Below the pieces are notes generated by a model. The model saw only the letters and a program-made list of their open reading frames with translations, had not been told where the DNA came from and made no database searches. Below are positions 12,501-23,400 of a stretch of DNA of 64,000 bases, in pieces. Source of the stretch: Anopheles merus (lineage: Eukaryota > Arthropoda > Insecta > Diptera > Culicidae). Positions within the stretch are counted from its first letter, which is position 1; every line of letters begins with the position of its first letter. The stretch spans positions 1-64,000 of the forward strand of contig NW_024427662.1 in the NCBI RefSeq assembly GCF_017562075.2, in the 5' to 3' direction. Both the position numbers and the translations under genes were made by a program.

Positions 12501-14039
12501 ATCAGCTGGTAGCAACACACTTCACTCCCGCACATACACACACACATTACACACAAACACTTTATCACATACCCACGCAGGCTGTTTTCATTCCCATTCA
12601 CTTCACACCTTTTCTCCGCTTGTACTGCGTTCTTTTGCTTTGCGAAACACAGGCTTCCAGAATTACAACGTTTACACCTCAATCACTTGGCCGCGGTCCG
12701 AGAGTTGTCCGCCGACGTTATGTATGCACCTATGCATACGCCGTGTTGTGTTTGTGTGTGCGTGCGTGTGTAGATTTTCTTTTTGTCAGTAACTCGTCCT
12801 TTTTCACGTCCGCTCGACCGCTCGACGACGAACCGCAGCTGAACGTCACTGAAATCGAACTGAAGACGGTATGCGCCCGAAACGGTTTGGTTCGCGTGCC
12901 ACGCCGTACGGCGCGGCGCCAGTTCGTTTGCAGAGCGAAATTCGGACCGATTGGGCCGTTTGCTCCCGAGCGGCGGTTGTTTCTCCCGCGCTTACACTCT
13001 GGCAAACGATGGCGAGTGTGTGTGTGTGCACACGAGAGTAAATAGTGTGAACCGCAGCAAAGGCATGCCAATGTTCAGTGCCGTATGAGATGCTGAGAGC
13101 ATGGGAGGGAATAATCGATCTGCTCACTGTTTCTGCTCACCGTTTCTGCTCACCAGTACTCTTGCTTGCGTTCCGACGAACTGCTCGAAAGTGTTTCATC
13201 ACACACCATAAGGAACTGCTCGAAACGCAAGGATATACCGGTATTTGCTTTGGGTCGGACATGGACGGATTTCACAACTACACCCAAATCCAAACAGATG
13301 GACGGACAGTTGGTATGTGAATATGAGAGTTCTATTCTCACCGCCTCAAATCCCCCTTCTTCTACTACCTCCTATGTTCTTGTCGCTCTGCTGAGAAACG
13401 GACGAAGCGTGAGACGCTGTCCCCTTCGCACCCGCGACGTCTCCCGTCTCGGTTGATTCTAAAGGACTGCTGCCGAATTTTACACGCGTTTGTTTCTCCG
13501 CCCGCTGAAGTGGGTTGGCCACTTGAGGTTAAGTGCCGTTGTCAGATTGCTTTCAAAACAATTGTTTGGAAAGTGCTGGGAGGAAAATTGTCCATGCGTA
13601 CCCTCGCGCTCTCCCGCCCACATTACCCGTCTGCGCTCTTTCGCAGATACGTAGCGCAATTTTTCTCTCCTTACCTCGGCACAAGAAAGGGCACCAGCAC
13701 TTGTTTAAAGCACAATGGCAGGCATTCTTTCCGGCAGAATAACTCAAACAGACGAAATTGTTTTTTAGGTATGGTAGAATACACGAGCCAACACACAAAA
13801 CACACACAGACACTTACACAGCCAAACGTTTTAAATTCAGAAGCTCAAGAAAACATTTTTGCCCCAAAGCACACTTAGCGAACGGTTTGTTACCTTCGTT
13901 GTTTTGGAAGCTGAACCCTTAGATAAGTAGGCTATATTTAGATGCTTGTCTCGGGCAGACAAACAAACACAGAAACACACGCGTACTTTGCAGCGTACAC
14001 ACGTGTGCGAAATGCATCTGGTATCGGTGTTGGTCGAGG
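9518..14039. other. Long non-coding stretch upstream of the 14-kb gene
   Basis: The section from about 10.0 to 13.9 kb has higher GC and many overlapping open frames on both strands, none resembling a known protein. CA/GT-rich microsatellites occur near 11750-11800, 12340-12370, 12530-12560 and 12740-12770. A GC-rich segment with nested palindromes (near 12901-12920) and clustered CpG could be promoter DNA, but I cannot fix a start site. Confidence 0.4.
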
Positions 14040-15797
14040 ATGGGAAGATTTTCGGCATTGTTTTCGCGGAAAAAGTTAACCTCCGCCAAAACACGCCTAC
14101 TCGTGGATCAGCTTAAAACGTCCTGTGGAGTATTTTTGGACCCAACGATTCGCTCGCCCAACATCCAAGAAGCGAGAGCGTTGAAGGTAGGGCGACAGAA
14201 ACCAGAAAGCAACCGCTTTTTTATTTCCTCATGCATCCTCTTGCATCTCTTTCTCCAACGACAGATCCTACGGCAAATCGTCACCCGGTCTCAGCGCCAC
14301 ATCGTCCAGTACATACCAGAACGGGATGCCATTCTCGAGTGCTCGCTCATTTTGGTGCAGAACTATGTGGCCCATCTGCGGTTACGACCGAGCCCGTTGA
14401 AACGGTTCCGCCAGGAGCCATTTGCTGACGCGAAGGTGCTCTTCCAGGCGGCCATCGATCTGCTCGTGCCGGAGATGCTGGACGAGGTGATCGACACGAC
14501 GCTGAAGTTTCTGCAGACGGAAAACCTCTGGCAGGTGGAGTTTATCTGCGTAGAGATATTGATGTTCGTGCTCGAGTGTCGTTCGCCATCGGCCCCGCTG
14601 CTGTCGAAGCTGATCGATCGGATCGAACGCTTCCTGGCGCTCTCGGACATCGGCCAGGTACGGCACATGCTGTCCGTGCTGCAGATCGTGATCGTGTCGC
14701 AACGCTGGGATCTGATGGAATACTCCGAGCTGGCCAAGCTGGTGCGCTTCTACCACAGCAGCGTCATGATCGGTACCAGCCGCAACCAGATCTACGAGCT
14801 ACGGCGTGGTTTCGAGAAGTGTTTGAAGAACCTCATACCCCGCCTCTCCATTGGCGATTTGTACTCATTCTTCGTCATGATGCTGCCGCTCGTCTTCGAC
14901 ACCGACATGTCAGACGAGGCTCGGATCGAGTTTGGTTCCACGGTGGAGCATGCCGCCTCCACGATGACTGTGTACGACCCGCGCAATCGAATGCATACGG
15001 CCCAGGTGAGCACGTTCATCGTGGAGTACCTGCTACGGTGCATCGCTTCCGAAGACCCGACACGCTCCATTCTGGCCTGCAAGGTGCTGACGAAGCTGCT
15101 CGAACGGGGACAGCACAACCCGAACCAGTTCCAGTCGCCCACCATTTTTCACATGGATACGTACTACGAAATTGTGCTGGCGACCGATTTCGCCCCGCTG
15201 CAGGAGCTGCTCGTCGAGCAACGCGTCCATCTGGAGCAAGCCCTGCTGCAGGCGATAGAGCGCCACAGCCAACGGAAGATGAACGTGGAGGTGTTCTACC
15301 AGCTGCTCTGCACGCTGCTCGTCGAGGCACCGAGTGGATTCACTGCGTCCGCTATCAGCTGTTTGCTGCTGAAGGTTCAGAAAATGTTTCTCAACTATCC
15401 TACCGATCCCGATTCGTCGATGCTCGCTGATCAGCAGCAGCAACAGCACAACAATCGAATTCACGCCACGATAATGGCGGTGATGACACTGATCAATTGG
15501 ATCCATCGGTCGGGATCGATGAACGCGTACATTACGCAGGTCCTACACAATCGTTTCGACCACGCTCCAAGTCTTAATCCGCCGCTACGGGAGCGCTATC
15601 GATACGCGCCGCACCACGTGTCCTGGTACGAGCGTAGGCTCTTCTTTGACTCGCTCGAGATTCGGTACTGTCTGTGGAAGTGTTTCCGCATCTCGGAGGA
15701 GAAAATACCGAAGCCGGCTCGGATGCGCACTCGGTCGTACAATGATCCACGACGACGGCTGGACGGTGGAACACTGAATGTGTTTGCTGGCATGTGA
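14040..15797 (+). CDS. Helical (ARM/HEAT-like) protein of unknown function
   Basis: Read as two exons, 14040-14186 and 14265-15797, this encodes about 559 residues. The 78-bp intron begins GTAGGG and ends CCAACGACAG after a long pyrimidine tract; because it is 26 codons without a stop, the unspliced frame stays open for 585 codons. The protein is almost entirely amphipathic helix rich in Leu, Arg and Glu (for example EVIDTTLKFLQTENLWQVEF), which suggests an armadillo- or HEAT-type helical repeat fold. It has a short Gln run near the middle of the last third and a basic tail (KIPKPARMRTRSYNDPRRR). I see no signal peptide, membrane segment or catalytic motif. GC-rich third positions support real coding. 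I cannot name the family. The start is the first ATG after a region with no in-frame alternative, but an upstream exon is possible. Confidence 0.85.
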   Translation: MGRFSALFSRKKLTSAKTRLLVDQLKTSCGVFLDPTIRSPNIQEARALKVGRQKPESNRFFISSCILLHLFLQRQILRQIVTRSQRHIVQYIPERDAILECSLILVQNYVAHLRLRPSPLKRFRQEPFADAKVLFQAAIDLLVPEMLDEVIDTTLKFLQTENLWQVEFICVEILMFVLECRSPSAPLLSKLIDRIERFLALSDIGQVRHMLSVLQIVIVSQRWDLMEYSELAKLVRFYHSSVMIGTSRNQIYELRRGFEKCLKNLIPRLSIGDLYSFFVMMLPLVFDTDMSDEARIEFGSTVEHAASTMTVYDPRNRMHTAQVSTFIVEYLLRCIASEDPTRSILACKVLTKLLERGQHNPNQFQSPTIFHMDTYYEIVLATDFAPLQELLVEQRVHLEQALLQAIERHSQRKMNVEVFYQLLCTLLVEAPSGFTASAISCLLLKVQKMFLNYPTDPDSSMLADQQQQQHNNRIHATIMAVMTLINWIHRSGSMNAYITQVLHNRFDHAPSLNPPLRERYRYAPHHVSWYERRLFFDSLEIRYCLWKCFRISEEKIPKPARMRTRSYNDPRRRLDGGTLNVFAGM

Positions 15798-17568
15798 AGA
15801 ATGTAATGTTTGTGACAAAATCATGTACAAAAAATAGCAAATTCACTGTTACAAATTCCTATACAAATATGTTTGCATACCTTACCTTAATACACATTTA
15901 TCTATGAAACAGAGTAAAATAGCGAATGATAAACCAAAAGCTCATAATACCTCTAGTACACGATGCAGGCCACAATGTGGTACACACTGCACAGTCCCAT
16001 TGTTGGTAGTGCACAACATGTGCCGTAAAGTAACCGCACAGGAATCGGCAAAAAGCGGTAGCGATCCGAATAAACAACAACCACCAACAGAGCACCATCG
16101 TTAAGCCGGTTGTGTTATGTTGGGGCAAGCGCAACCCTTGTCACACCGGACAAATGAAGCGAAGCTTGTGAAAAGATTAAAAATCCCATCAATTCCAGCC
16201 AGCTCTGGGCACGAAAATTGTAAAGCCCCGCGGAACTTCAGCCGATTGGGACGCACGAAACAGCACAAAACAATACGCCCGAAACGACGACATGGAAAAT
16301 GGGCCCACCCGATGATTCCAGTGATCCAGATCAAACCCGAAGCGTTTGTCCATCCCGAACGGTGCAGTGCCGATAATTGAATCGAACGAACTCGACCAAA
16401 TCCCAGCTGCACGTTACACGATGCGCTGCTTTAAAGGTGTAGTTTCAGTTTTAATAATTTAAAGTAATATCTCGGTAGTGGCGGCCGCCGGTTCTGCCCG
16501 TTTCTGCTCGCTACGAGCAATCGACACATCGGATGGAGTGTGTTAATAATTCACAGTAATGCGATCTGATATGATGTTACGGCCGAACCGGGCTCCCGCT
16601 CGAACCGTTGATCGATGATTGATTGTCGAAGGAAGGAGGCATTTTCACCCCACCAAAGGAAAACTATCCGGCGATACTGGCTGCACTGCGATCTGATTGC
16701 TCGCTGTTGGAACGTAACGAATTACAAAAGTTTTCCCCGGCTGGGAATGCAACCGTCTACGAACCGTCACGCCGTGCCATACAGCAAAACAGTGATGCTT
16801 CATCCGTGCAAAAGAAGCGACCCGGACAGGGAGAGGAAAGAGCGGAGCGAACAGAGTGAGCATAAGATGCTACGAAGAATAAATGTGAAAGCTGGTGGCT
16901 AGTAACCGTCTGCAATAGGGAATCGTCTTCCCGGCACTCAAAACGTTGCCAACGGTAAAGACGCACATGGGTTGGCAATGGAAACCTCCGAATGCGACCG
17001 GTCGGTGCGCACTGCAATGAGCATAAATCAATCAGTGTATGAATATTTTAGTACAAATTCATCGGCCCGGGCGGTTTGCGGTTGTCGTGTCGTGCAAGGC
17101 CCAGGTGCTCGGTACTGTTGTACTGTTTGTTCTGCCTTTCGTTAGGATGCCCCGGCACTCATTGCCAATGGCCTCGTTCCGCGTTGAAAGCGAACCAGTT
17201 GCCGGCGTTCAATGCTGGCGTTCGTTTCTAGCGGTCCTGTGTTAGTAAAACGATATTGTTATTGAAGCGTTATTAAGAACAAATTGGCAGTTACTAACTC
17301 ACTGTACTGCATTGCTGATGAGATTGGCTGTAGTTGAAGGAAAACATCTTAAAGGTTTTACTGCACGCTCTGCAGCATTGCTAGTGAAGGGCTTCGATTT
17401 CTTTTTCTAGTGAAATGTTAGACTATGATTATGTGATGGAAAAGTAAAACCTAACAAAAAACGTAAAATCTTTTTTTTTGTGAAACGCCACGGCAAGGCT
17501 TAAAAGAGCAGGACGTTACAACCATTATGAAATTGTAGTGAACAGTTTTGCTTTACAGCTCGTTAAAA
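15798..17568. other. Intergenic stretch between convergent genes
   Basis: Holds the 3' flank of the plus-strand helical-protein gene, with a possible AATAAA near 16069, and the 3' flank of the minus-strand membrane-protein exons. Frames near 16101-16412 and 16615-17017 are open on both strands but resemble nothing known. Confidence 0.4.
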
Positions 17569-18713
17569 CTATCCCCTTGGTGCTGCCGGAGCCTTCGGCG
17601 GTGAAATAGCATCCCGTCCAATAGACTAGTGGGAGTCGTGGAATCGACGTTTCGGTATTGATTTTCCAATCAGCCAGCCGGTGCGGAGCACTCATGCAAG
17701 TATAGTTTGCACTCACCATACGCAACTCGATCACATTTCCCATGCCTTCGCTAACAGCGTACCTACGTGGGAGGAGCGACAACGATTGATAGCAATCGAC
17801 CATCAACTGACTTTTCAAAGCGGTGATCAATTGAAAGTCAACTATCATGCGTGAATGTGCGCGTGTGCTGCTATCGAGCTACAGCGCTTTTCGAGTGTGT
17901 GTTACATAATGCCCGTCCCGGCAATGTTAACTTTGAGTAGCATTTTAAATATGGGTTACGATTTTTACAGCGCTTCTTGCTCACTATTTCTGGAAATTAT
18001 GATGCAGAAATATAATAAAAGCATTCACATTGGCCATTTGATTATTAATAGGAAAAAACAACTAGATTATTTTATTATGAGAGTCATCTAGCTTATTCTT
18101 CTTTTTCTTCTACATTACAAAATACAATTAGCAATATATATCTATCCATACATAGAAAAAATGTGTTCATACCCAGTGATATTTTAAGTTAACTTTTCTG
18201 GGCAGATTTTAATCTATGACCACATGAAGCAGTTGTCATTCATTCAGTAGTCATCCAGTAGTCAAACAATACCTTTTTGATGGTCGTTTCCAGCGTCATC
18301 TGTCATAGTGTCATCAAATTATTTCTTTCGTATCTGCATTATGTTACCTATTATTGTTAGGGATTCGGTATTTTCGACGTATTTTGTACAATCATTAATC
18401 ATAGTGTCAACACATGATTCACGCTAACGCAGCCAAAAAACTGCACTGCGATGTATGTACCTGCATTCCTGGTAGTCATCTGCTAGACGGGTGGTGTGTA
18501 CGACCGTAAGGGTGGCGAAAACAAGTATTAATAAAATCACGACGATGCTAATTAAATCGTTAGCTCCGTCAAACACAAAGCAGATGATCGTCTGATTCGC
18601 CGTCACGAAGCCATCGTAGGTCGGCGTTGGTTCACTGACGCATTTCCCACTCGGTCCAATCCCTACCCGACTACCGTTCGTTGCATCAGTTGTGTTTCCC
18701 CACTTCGAGCAAT
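17569..18713 (-). CDS. C-terminal exons of a putative single-pass membrane protein
   Basis: Three minus-strand segments join in phase: 18713-18461, 17762-17717 and 17625-17569. Donors are GTACAT and GTGAGT. Acceptors are GTGTGAG, CCTCCCACGTAG and CCCACTAG; the introns are 698 and 91 bp. The product is about 118 residues of C-terminus. It has an outer segment with three Cys and three N-glycosylation sequons (NTT, NGS, NQT), one clear membrane helix (LISIVVILLILVFATLTVV), then a cytoplasmic tail of about 45 residues ending in a Pro/Ala-rich stretch and a TAG stop. The first exon starts mid-codon, so upstream exons must exist on the minus strand. I do not see them before the BEL element at 19316, which may therefore sit in an intron of this gene. 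No family is recognised. Confidence 0.5.
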
Positions 18714-19310
18714 CTCACACATAATCGGTAGCATTGTGCTAGCAATGACAGGATTAAGGGACTTTCGAAATTTTAGGTTATAAATAAGAACTCGTAAATG
18801 AGCGAATGAGGCTGACGCGTTGATAAAAAAGGGATGCCACTTATAAGGGTACGGGGTACGCGTATGTGAAGTGACCTAAGAAGTATGTGAAGTGGTGGCT
18901 GTGCTGTTTGCTGTGAAGATAACAATACATATTTTAGGAAACATAATTTTCATACTAACGCGCTATCGAATCTTAGGAAAACAAAATTGTAATTCATGGA
19001 AATCTAAGAAATTACATTGTAAATGAACTCAAATGTAAGTTGTACATAAATTTGTCGTTTGAGTGGACAAAATACACGTTACTTTATACTGATTTTTATA
19101 TTACATTATTTTTTTTTATTTGGCGAAACAAAATGAACTTGCCTTTTGAACTGGCCAATAACAGACACGATTGATTTAATGTATCGATCAATGAAATAAT
19201 AATACATATCATTACTTTAATTGTTGTGATTGTCTGCCCCAGTCAGTTAATAAAAAGAAATTGAAAGGATACACCTTAATTGAAACATTAAACCAACAAA
19301 AACAAAAACC
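18714..19310. other. Non-coding flank of the BEL element
   Basis: AT-rich sequence between the membrane-protein exons and the BEL target duplication. No feature seen. Confidence 0.5.
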
Positions 19311-19315
19311 GCGTC

Positions 19316-20212
19316 TGTCGCTCAGGCTTATCAGATGCGAGCACAAGCGAGCGAACGCGCTGTGTATGTGATGGTGGTAGTAGCGCGTACGATAGGCAGA
19401 TAAGTAAATTAGAATAGAGCATCCTCTATGGTTCTAAGCGCCTAGTATCCGAGCGTACTAGGTAGTGCATGCGGCAGGAATGCGGTACACTATTAAAAAG
19501 GATCGCGTTCGATCCTCGAATAAATATTTTCCCTTCGTCCTCATCAGGACATTTTTCGACTAAGGCCAGGAATTTCCTAATAAAAACCTAGTATGCACTA
19601 CACAGAATTAGAAACATAATTTAGCGTTAGAGATAGGTGTCCAGGGCGCGGTAGTAGAGGATCGCGTTCGATCCTAATATATTTTTCGCCTCACCTAAGG
19701 AAGAATATTTTTCCTAGAAAAGGATGTTATCCATCGCTAGAAAAACACGCTGTAAAATCATCCCTTTCCTAACTGAAAATAAACAAAAGGAGCTAAGCAA
19801 GAGAAACGAAACGCAATATATTATTTCACTCCCGAAACGATATAATCTTCGAAAGCTTATTGATCCGCTATTGGACCCCTCCAGTGGTAATCCTCGGCGG
19901 ACACCAGTAGGCAGAAAGGCGAAGTCGAATCCGATCTCTGCTCGCTCACTCTCTACTCCTTGAGCTTCTCCTCTTGAGAGTTTCTGCGGTAAAGGTTCCC
20001 CTTCCATCTGCATAGCCCCCCGAAAGCCTGGGGAAACTAGCTGGAAGGCAGTCGCTGTGAGGCGCGAACTTTTGCCAAAGGGATCTCGAAGGCGGAGTTC
20101 CTGGCGGTGTTAGTGAAGCGGGGCTTAGTTCGAATTGCTGCTCGTCTCCACGGCGGACCCAGGCACCAGCTACCTTCGCGGCTGGTCGGTGCGGCGGAGA
20201 GGTCGGGCAACA
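19316..20212 (+). repeat. 5' LTR of the BEL element
   Basis: Runs from TG to CA over 897 bp. It holds two copies of AGGATCGCGTTCGATCCT (19499-19516 and 19658-19675), each an inverted repeat with 7-bp arms and a CGTT loop. A third inverted repeat with 7-bp CCTAGTA arms lies at 19441-19462. An AATAAA follows the first hairpin near 19520. The distal third is GC-rich. Short open frames inside the LTR recur in the 3' copy and have no known product. Confidence 0.95.
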
Positions 20213-20213
20213 T

Positions 20214-20231
20214 TGGTGGCTCCAGAGAGGA
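20214..20231 (+). other. Candidate primer-binding site
   Basis: TGGTGGCTCCAGAGAGGA begins two bases after the 5' LTR. It starts with TGG, as expected for pairing with a tRNA CCA end. I could not match it to a specific tRNA. Confidence 0.45.
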
Positions 20232-20479
20232 ACTAGCATCCGTTAGTTCCCAAACGCTTAGACGACTCTAGGCGTGCGGATACGTACCGCGAATCAAGGA
20301 GGTTCGTACGAGACCCGATAGCGTGATCGGACCGGTGGAGGAATGGGAGCTGGTGGATGATCGTATCCTGAACACAGACAGTGTTACAACGGACGGCGCT
20401 GCCAGACCATCGCATTTCATCGAGAATTCCGGCAGACGACATCAGCGGTACTCGGCAACCCCGCAACGAAGCAGGTGAA

Positions 20480-23400
20480 ATGGCTACGAAGCAAGGTACC
20501 AGCCAGACGGCCACGACGGTATCTAAAAGGGCGACCACGACGGCGCCCATAAAAACGACCACGAGGAAGGAATTTTTTGTGGACAACAAGAAAGGGGCAT
20601 GTAGATTATGCCACGACCCGGACGAAGAAAAGGAACATATGGTCCAGTGTGACGACTGTGACCGGTGGTTCCACCTGGAGTGCGCGAAGCTTAGCGTACC
20701 CCCAACGCCGGATGAACCTTTTTTGTGTATCAAGTGCGTTCTACGTCCGAGCACTTCGAAAATGGAAGAACCGGCCATGGCTGGCAACAACGATCGGTCG
20801 CTTATACAGGAGCTCGTAAAAGCTCTAAAGAATGCAGCGATTGAGCCCAACCATGGTGAAAAGGCGCTTGAGGTGCTCATAAAGAGGGAGAGCATTCTCT
20901 CACTACCCAGTTTTGATGGGAAGCCTAAGGATTGGCCGCTGTTTAAAAAAACGCTGCTGGATACATCAAAACATGGAAATTTCTCGCAGCTAGAGAATTT
21001 GCACAGAATTCAGCGCTCCCTACGAGGGGAAGCGGAGAAAAGCGTGAAACCTTTGATGCTTGATCCGCAGAACGTTCCAGCAATCATCGATAGATTAGAA
21101 GAGTCCTTTGGCAGGCCAGAATTGGTGTATCGCGATCTGGTTAAAGACGTGCTGAAGGTGCGTATTGATAATACGTCCAAAATACCAGAACTTTCAGACG
21201 CCATAGACAATTTGGTAACCAACATAACGGCTCTGAATTGCACTCACTATTTGAACGATGCAAGACTCATCGATGACATTGTGGCAAAACTGCCGATGTC
21301 GTACCAGCTTCAGTGGTTCGACGTGGCAGAGTCGGAAAGAGATGCCACGATCAATGAAGTGAATGAATGGCTAAAAATCGCTGCTCGAAAGATTCGACGC
21401 GTAATAAAACCAGCGGGACGAGATCATGTTTGCATCCACGAAGGTGAGTTGGAACGCAAGCAACCTCAAGCAATCCCAAAACGAAATAACAAGTCAAAGC
21501 TGCGCTGTGTGGAATGCGCGAACGACCATTCGTTACCACAGTGTGAGACGTTCAAAGCGAAGACGATCAGCGAAAGATGGAAGACAATAGTAAGGGCTGG
21601 TCTGTGTCACGGCTGTTTACGCTTCACGAACCATAAGCTTACTGATTGCAGAATCTGGAAGGGCTGTGGTGTGAACGGGTGTACGGGACCGCACCACCCC
21701 TTAATGCATAACGAAAATAGAGCACAATCGGTAAATCAACACCACGAAGTTGTAAGGGAGCACCATCCTATCACATATAGTGAAAGCAACGCCCAAACAT
21801 CATATCATCATCTGCAACATGACGAAGTTTCAAGGGCGAAACAAAAAATATATTATCAGATAGTGCCAGTTACCCTACGAAACGGGACTTTAGCCGTCAG
21901 TACATACGCATTCCTTGACCCAGGTTCCTCATTAACACTTTTAGAGGAAAATATAGCCAAAAAACTGGATCTAAAGGGAGATTGCGATCCCCTTAAACTG
22001 AAGTGGACTGGCAATATAGAAAATTGTGATTCGAAGAGTCGTAGAGTAAAGTTCAACGTAACTGGAAGCAACAACGTAGAACACTTCATAGATGATGCAA
22101 GAACGCTCATGAACTTGAACCTTCCTATGCAGACCATTAATGCAGAAAGACTTAAAAAAGAATATCCTCATCTTTCAAGCATTCCACTGAAGAGCTTTGC
22201 AGATGTGAGACCAACCTTGCTAATCGGCCTTAACCACAGCCAACTAATCCTTCCGCTTGATCGGAAAACAGGGTTAGACAACCAGCCCATCGGGATAAAG
22301 ACTAAACTTGGCTGGTTAGTATTCGGAAAAGAAAACGTACTCAGTGACGATCCAGAAAGAGTAATGATCATGCAAGAAGAAGAAAGCATGAACACAATGT
22401 TAAAAAACTACTTCTCTACGGAAGATTTTGGGGTAAAGCTTGAAGCTAAACAAGTATGCAGCGAAGAACATGAAAGAGCTTGCAATATCATCAAACAAAC
22501 GATGAAGTACGAGAACGGAAGGTACGAGATTGGGCTTTTATGGAGAACGAATGAAGTTCAATTCCCCGACAGCTATAGGAACGCTCTAGGCAGATTACAG
22601 AGCCTAGAAGGGCAACTGCAAAAACAACCCAAACTGAAGGAATGGGCGTTGCGCACATTCAAGGAGTATATCTCAAAGGGTTATTTGCGAAAGCTAACGG
22701 CAGCAGAACTATTGAAACCACCTACCCGAGTGTACTATTTGCCACACTTTATTGTGACAAACTCGAACAAACAAGAACCAAAACCTCGCATAGTCTTCGA
22801 CGCAGCATCGAAAGTGCAGGGAATATCTCTTAATTCGCAACTGTTGGCAGGACCCGATGCAACGACATCACTCTTCGGAGTATTATTGAGATTTCGGGAA
22901 GGCAACACGGCAGTTGCTGGTGACATCAAAGAGATGTTTCACCAGGTGAAGGTGCGTTCGGAGGACCAATACGCACAAAGCATACTATGGCGAGAATGCA
23001 ACGAGCAGAAAACACCAGAAATATTTGTTATGCAAGTAATGACGTTTGGCGCTACCTGTTCTCCAGCGTGTGCTCAGGCCGTAAAAAACGAAAACGCTTC
23101 TCGTCACAAGGCGTCCCACCCCTTGGCATACGACGCCATCGTGAGCCAGCACTACGTGGATGACTACATCGATAGTTTTACCTCTGACGCTATTGCCCAA
23201 GAAACAACCAATCAAGTGATTAATGTTCACGAACATGCCGGGTTTTATATCCGCAACTTCATAAGTAATTCGGATACGCTTCTACAGTCAATTCCAGCAG
23301 ACAGAAGGCAGGTCGGTGAAACCATTGTTTCGTTTGAGGAAAAGAACGGACCCTATGAAAAGATTCTCGGGGTGTATTGGAACACCAAGTCAGACGTTTT

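Noticed and set aside
10032..13045. Several open frames of 120-216 codons on both strands
   Set aside because: They overlap each other in different frames, include microsatellite-encoded Thr-His and Cys-Val runs, and none resembles a protein family or has matching splice sites.
14363..15506. Minus-strand and second plus-strand frames over the helical-protein gene
   Set aside because: GC-rich shadow frames of the main coding sequence.
17627..17850. Unspliced 107-codon minus frame with an NYTCMSAP segment, at first suggestive of an Ig domain
   Set aside because: Splicing through GTGAGT and CCCACTAG gives a better, in-phase tail, and the Ig-like segment falls in the intron.
19714..20013. Open frames on both strands inside the LTRs
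   Set aside because: They lie in LTR sequence, recur in the second LTR only because it is a duplicate, and resemble no protein.
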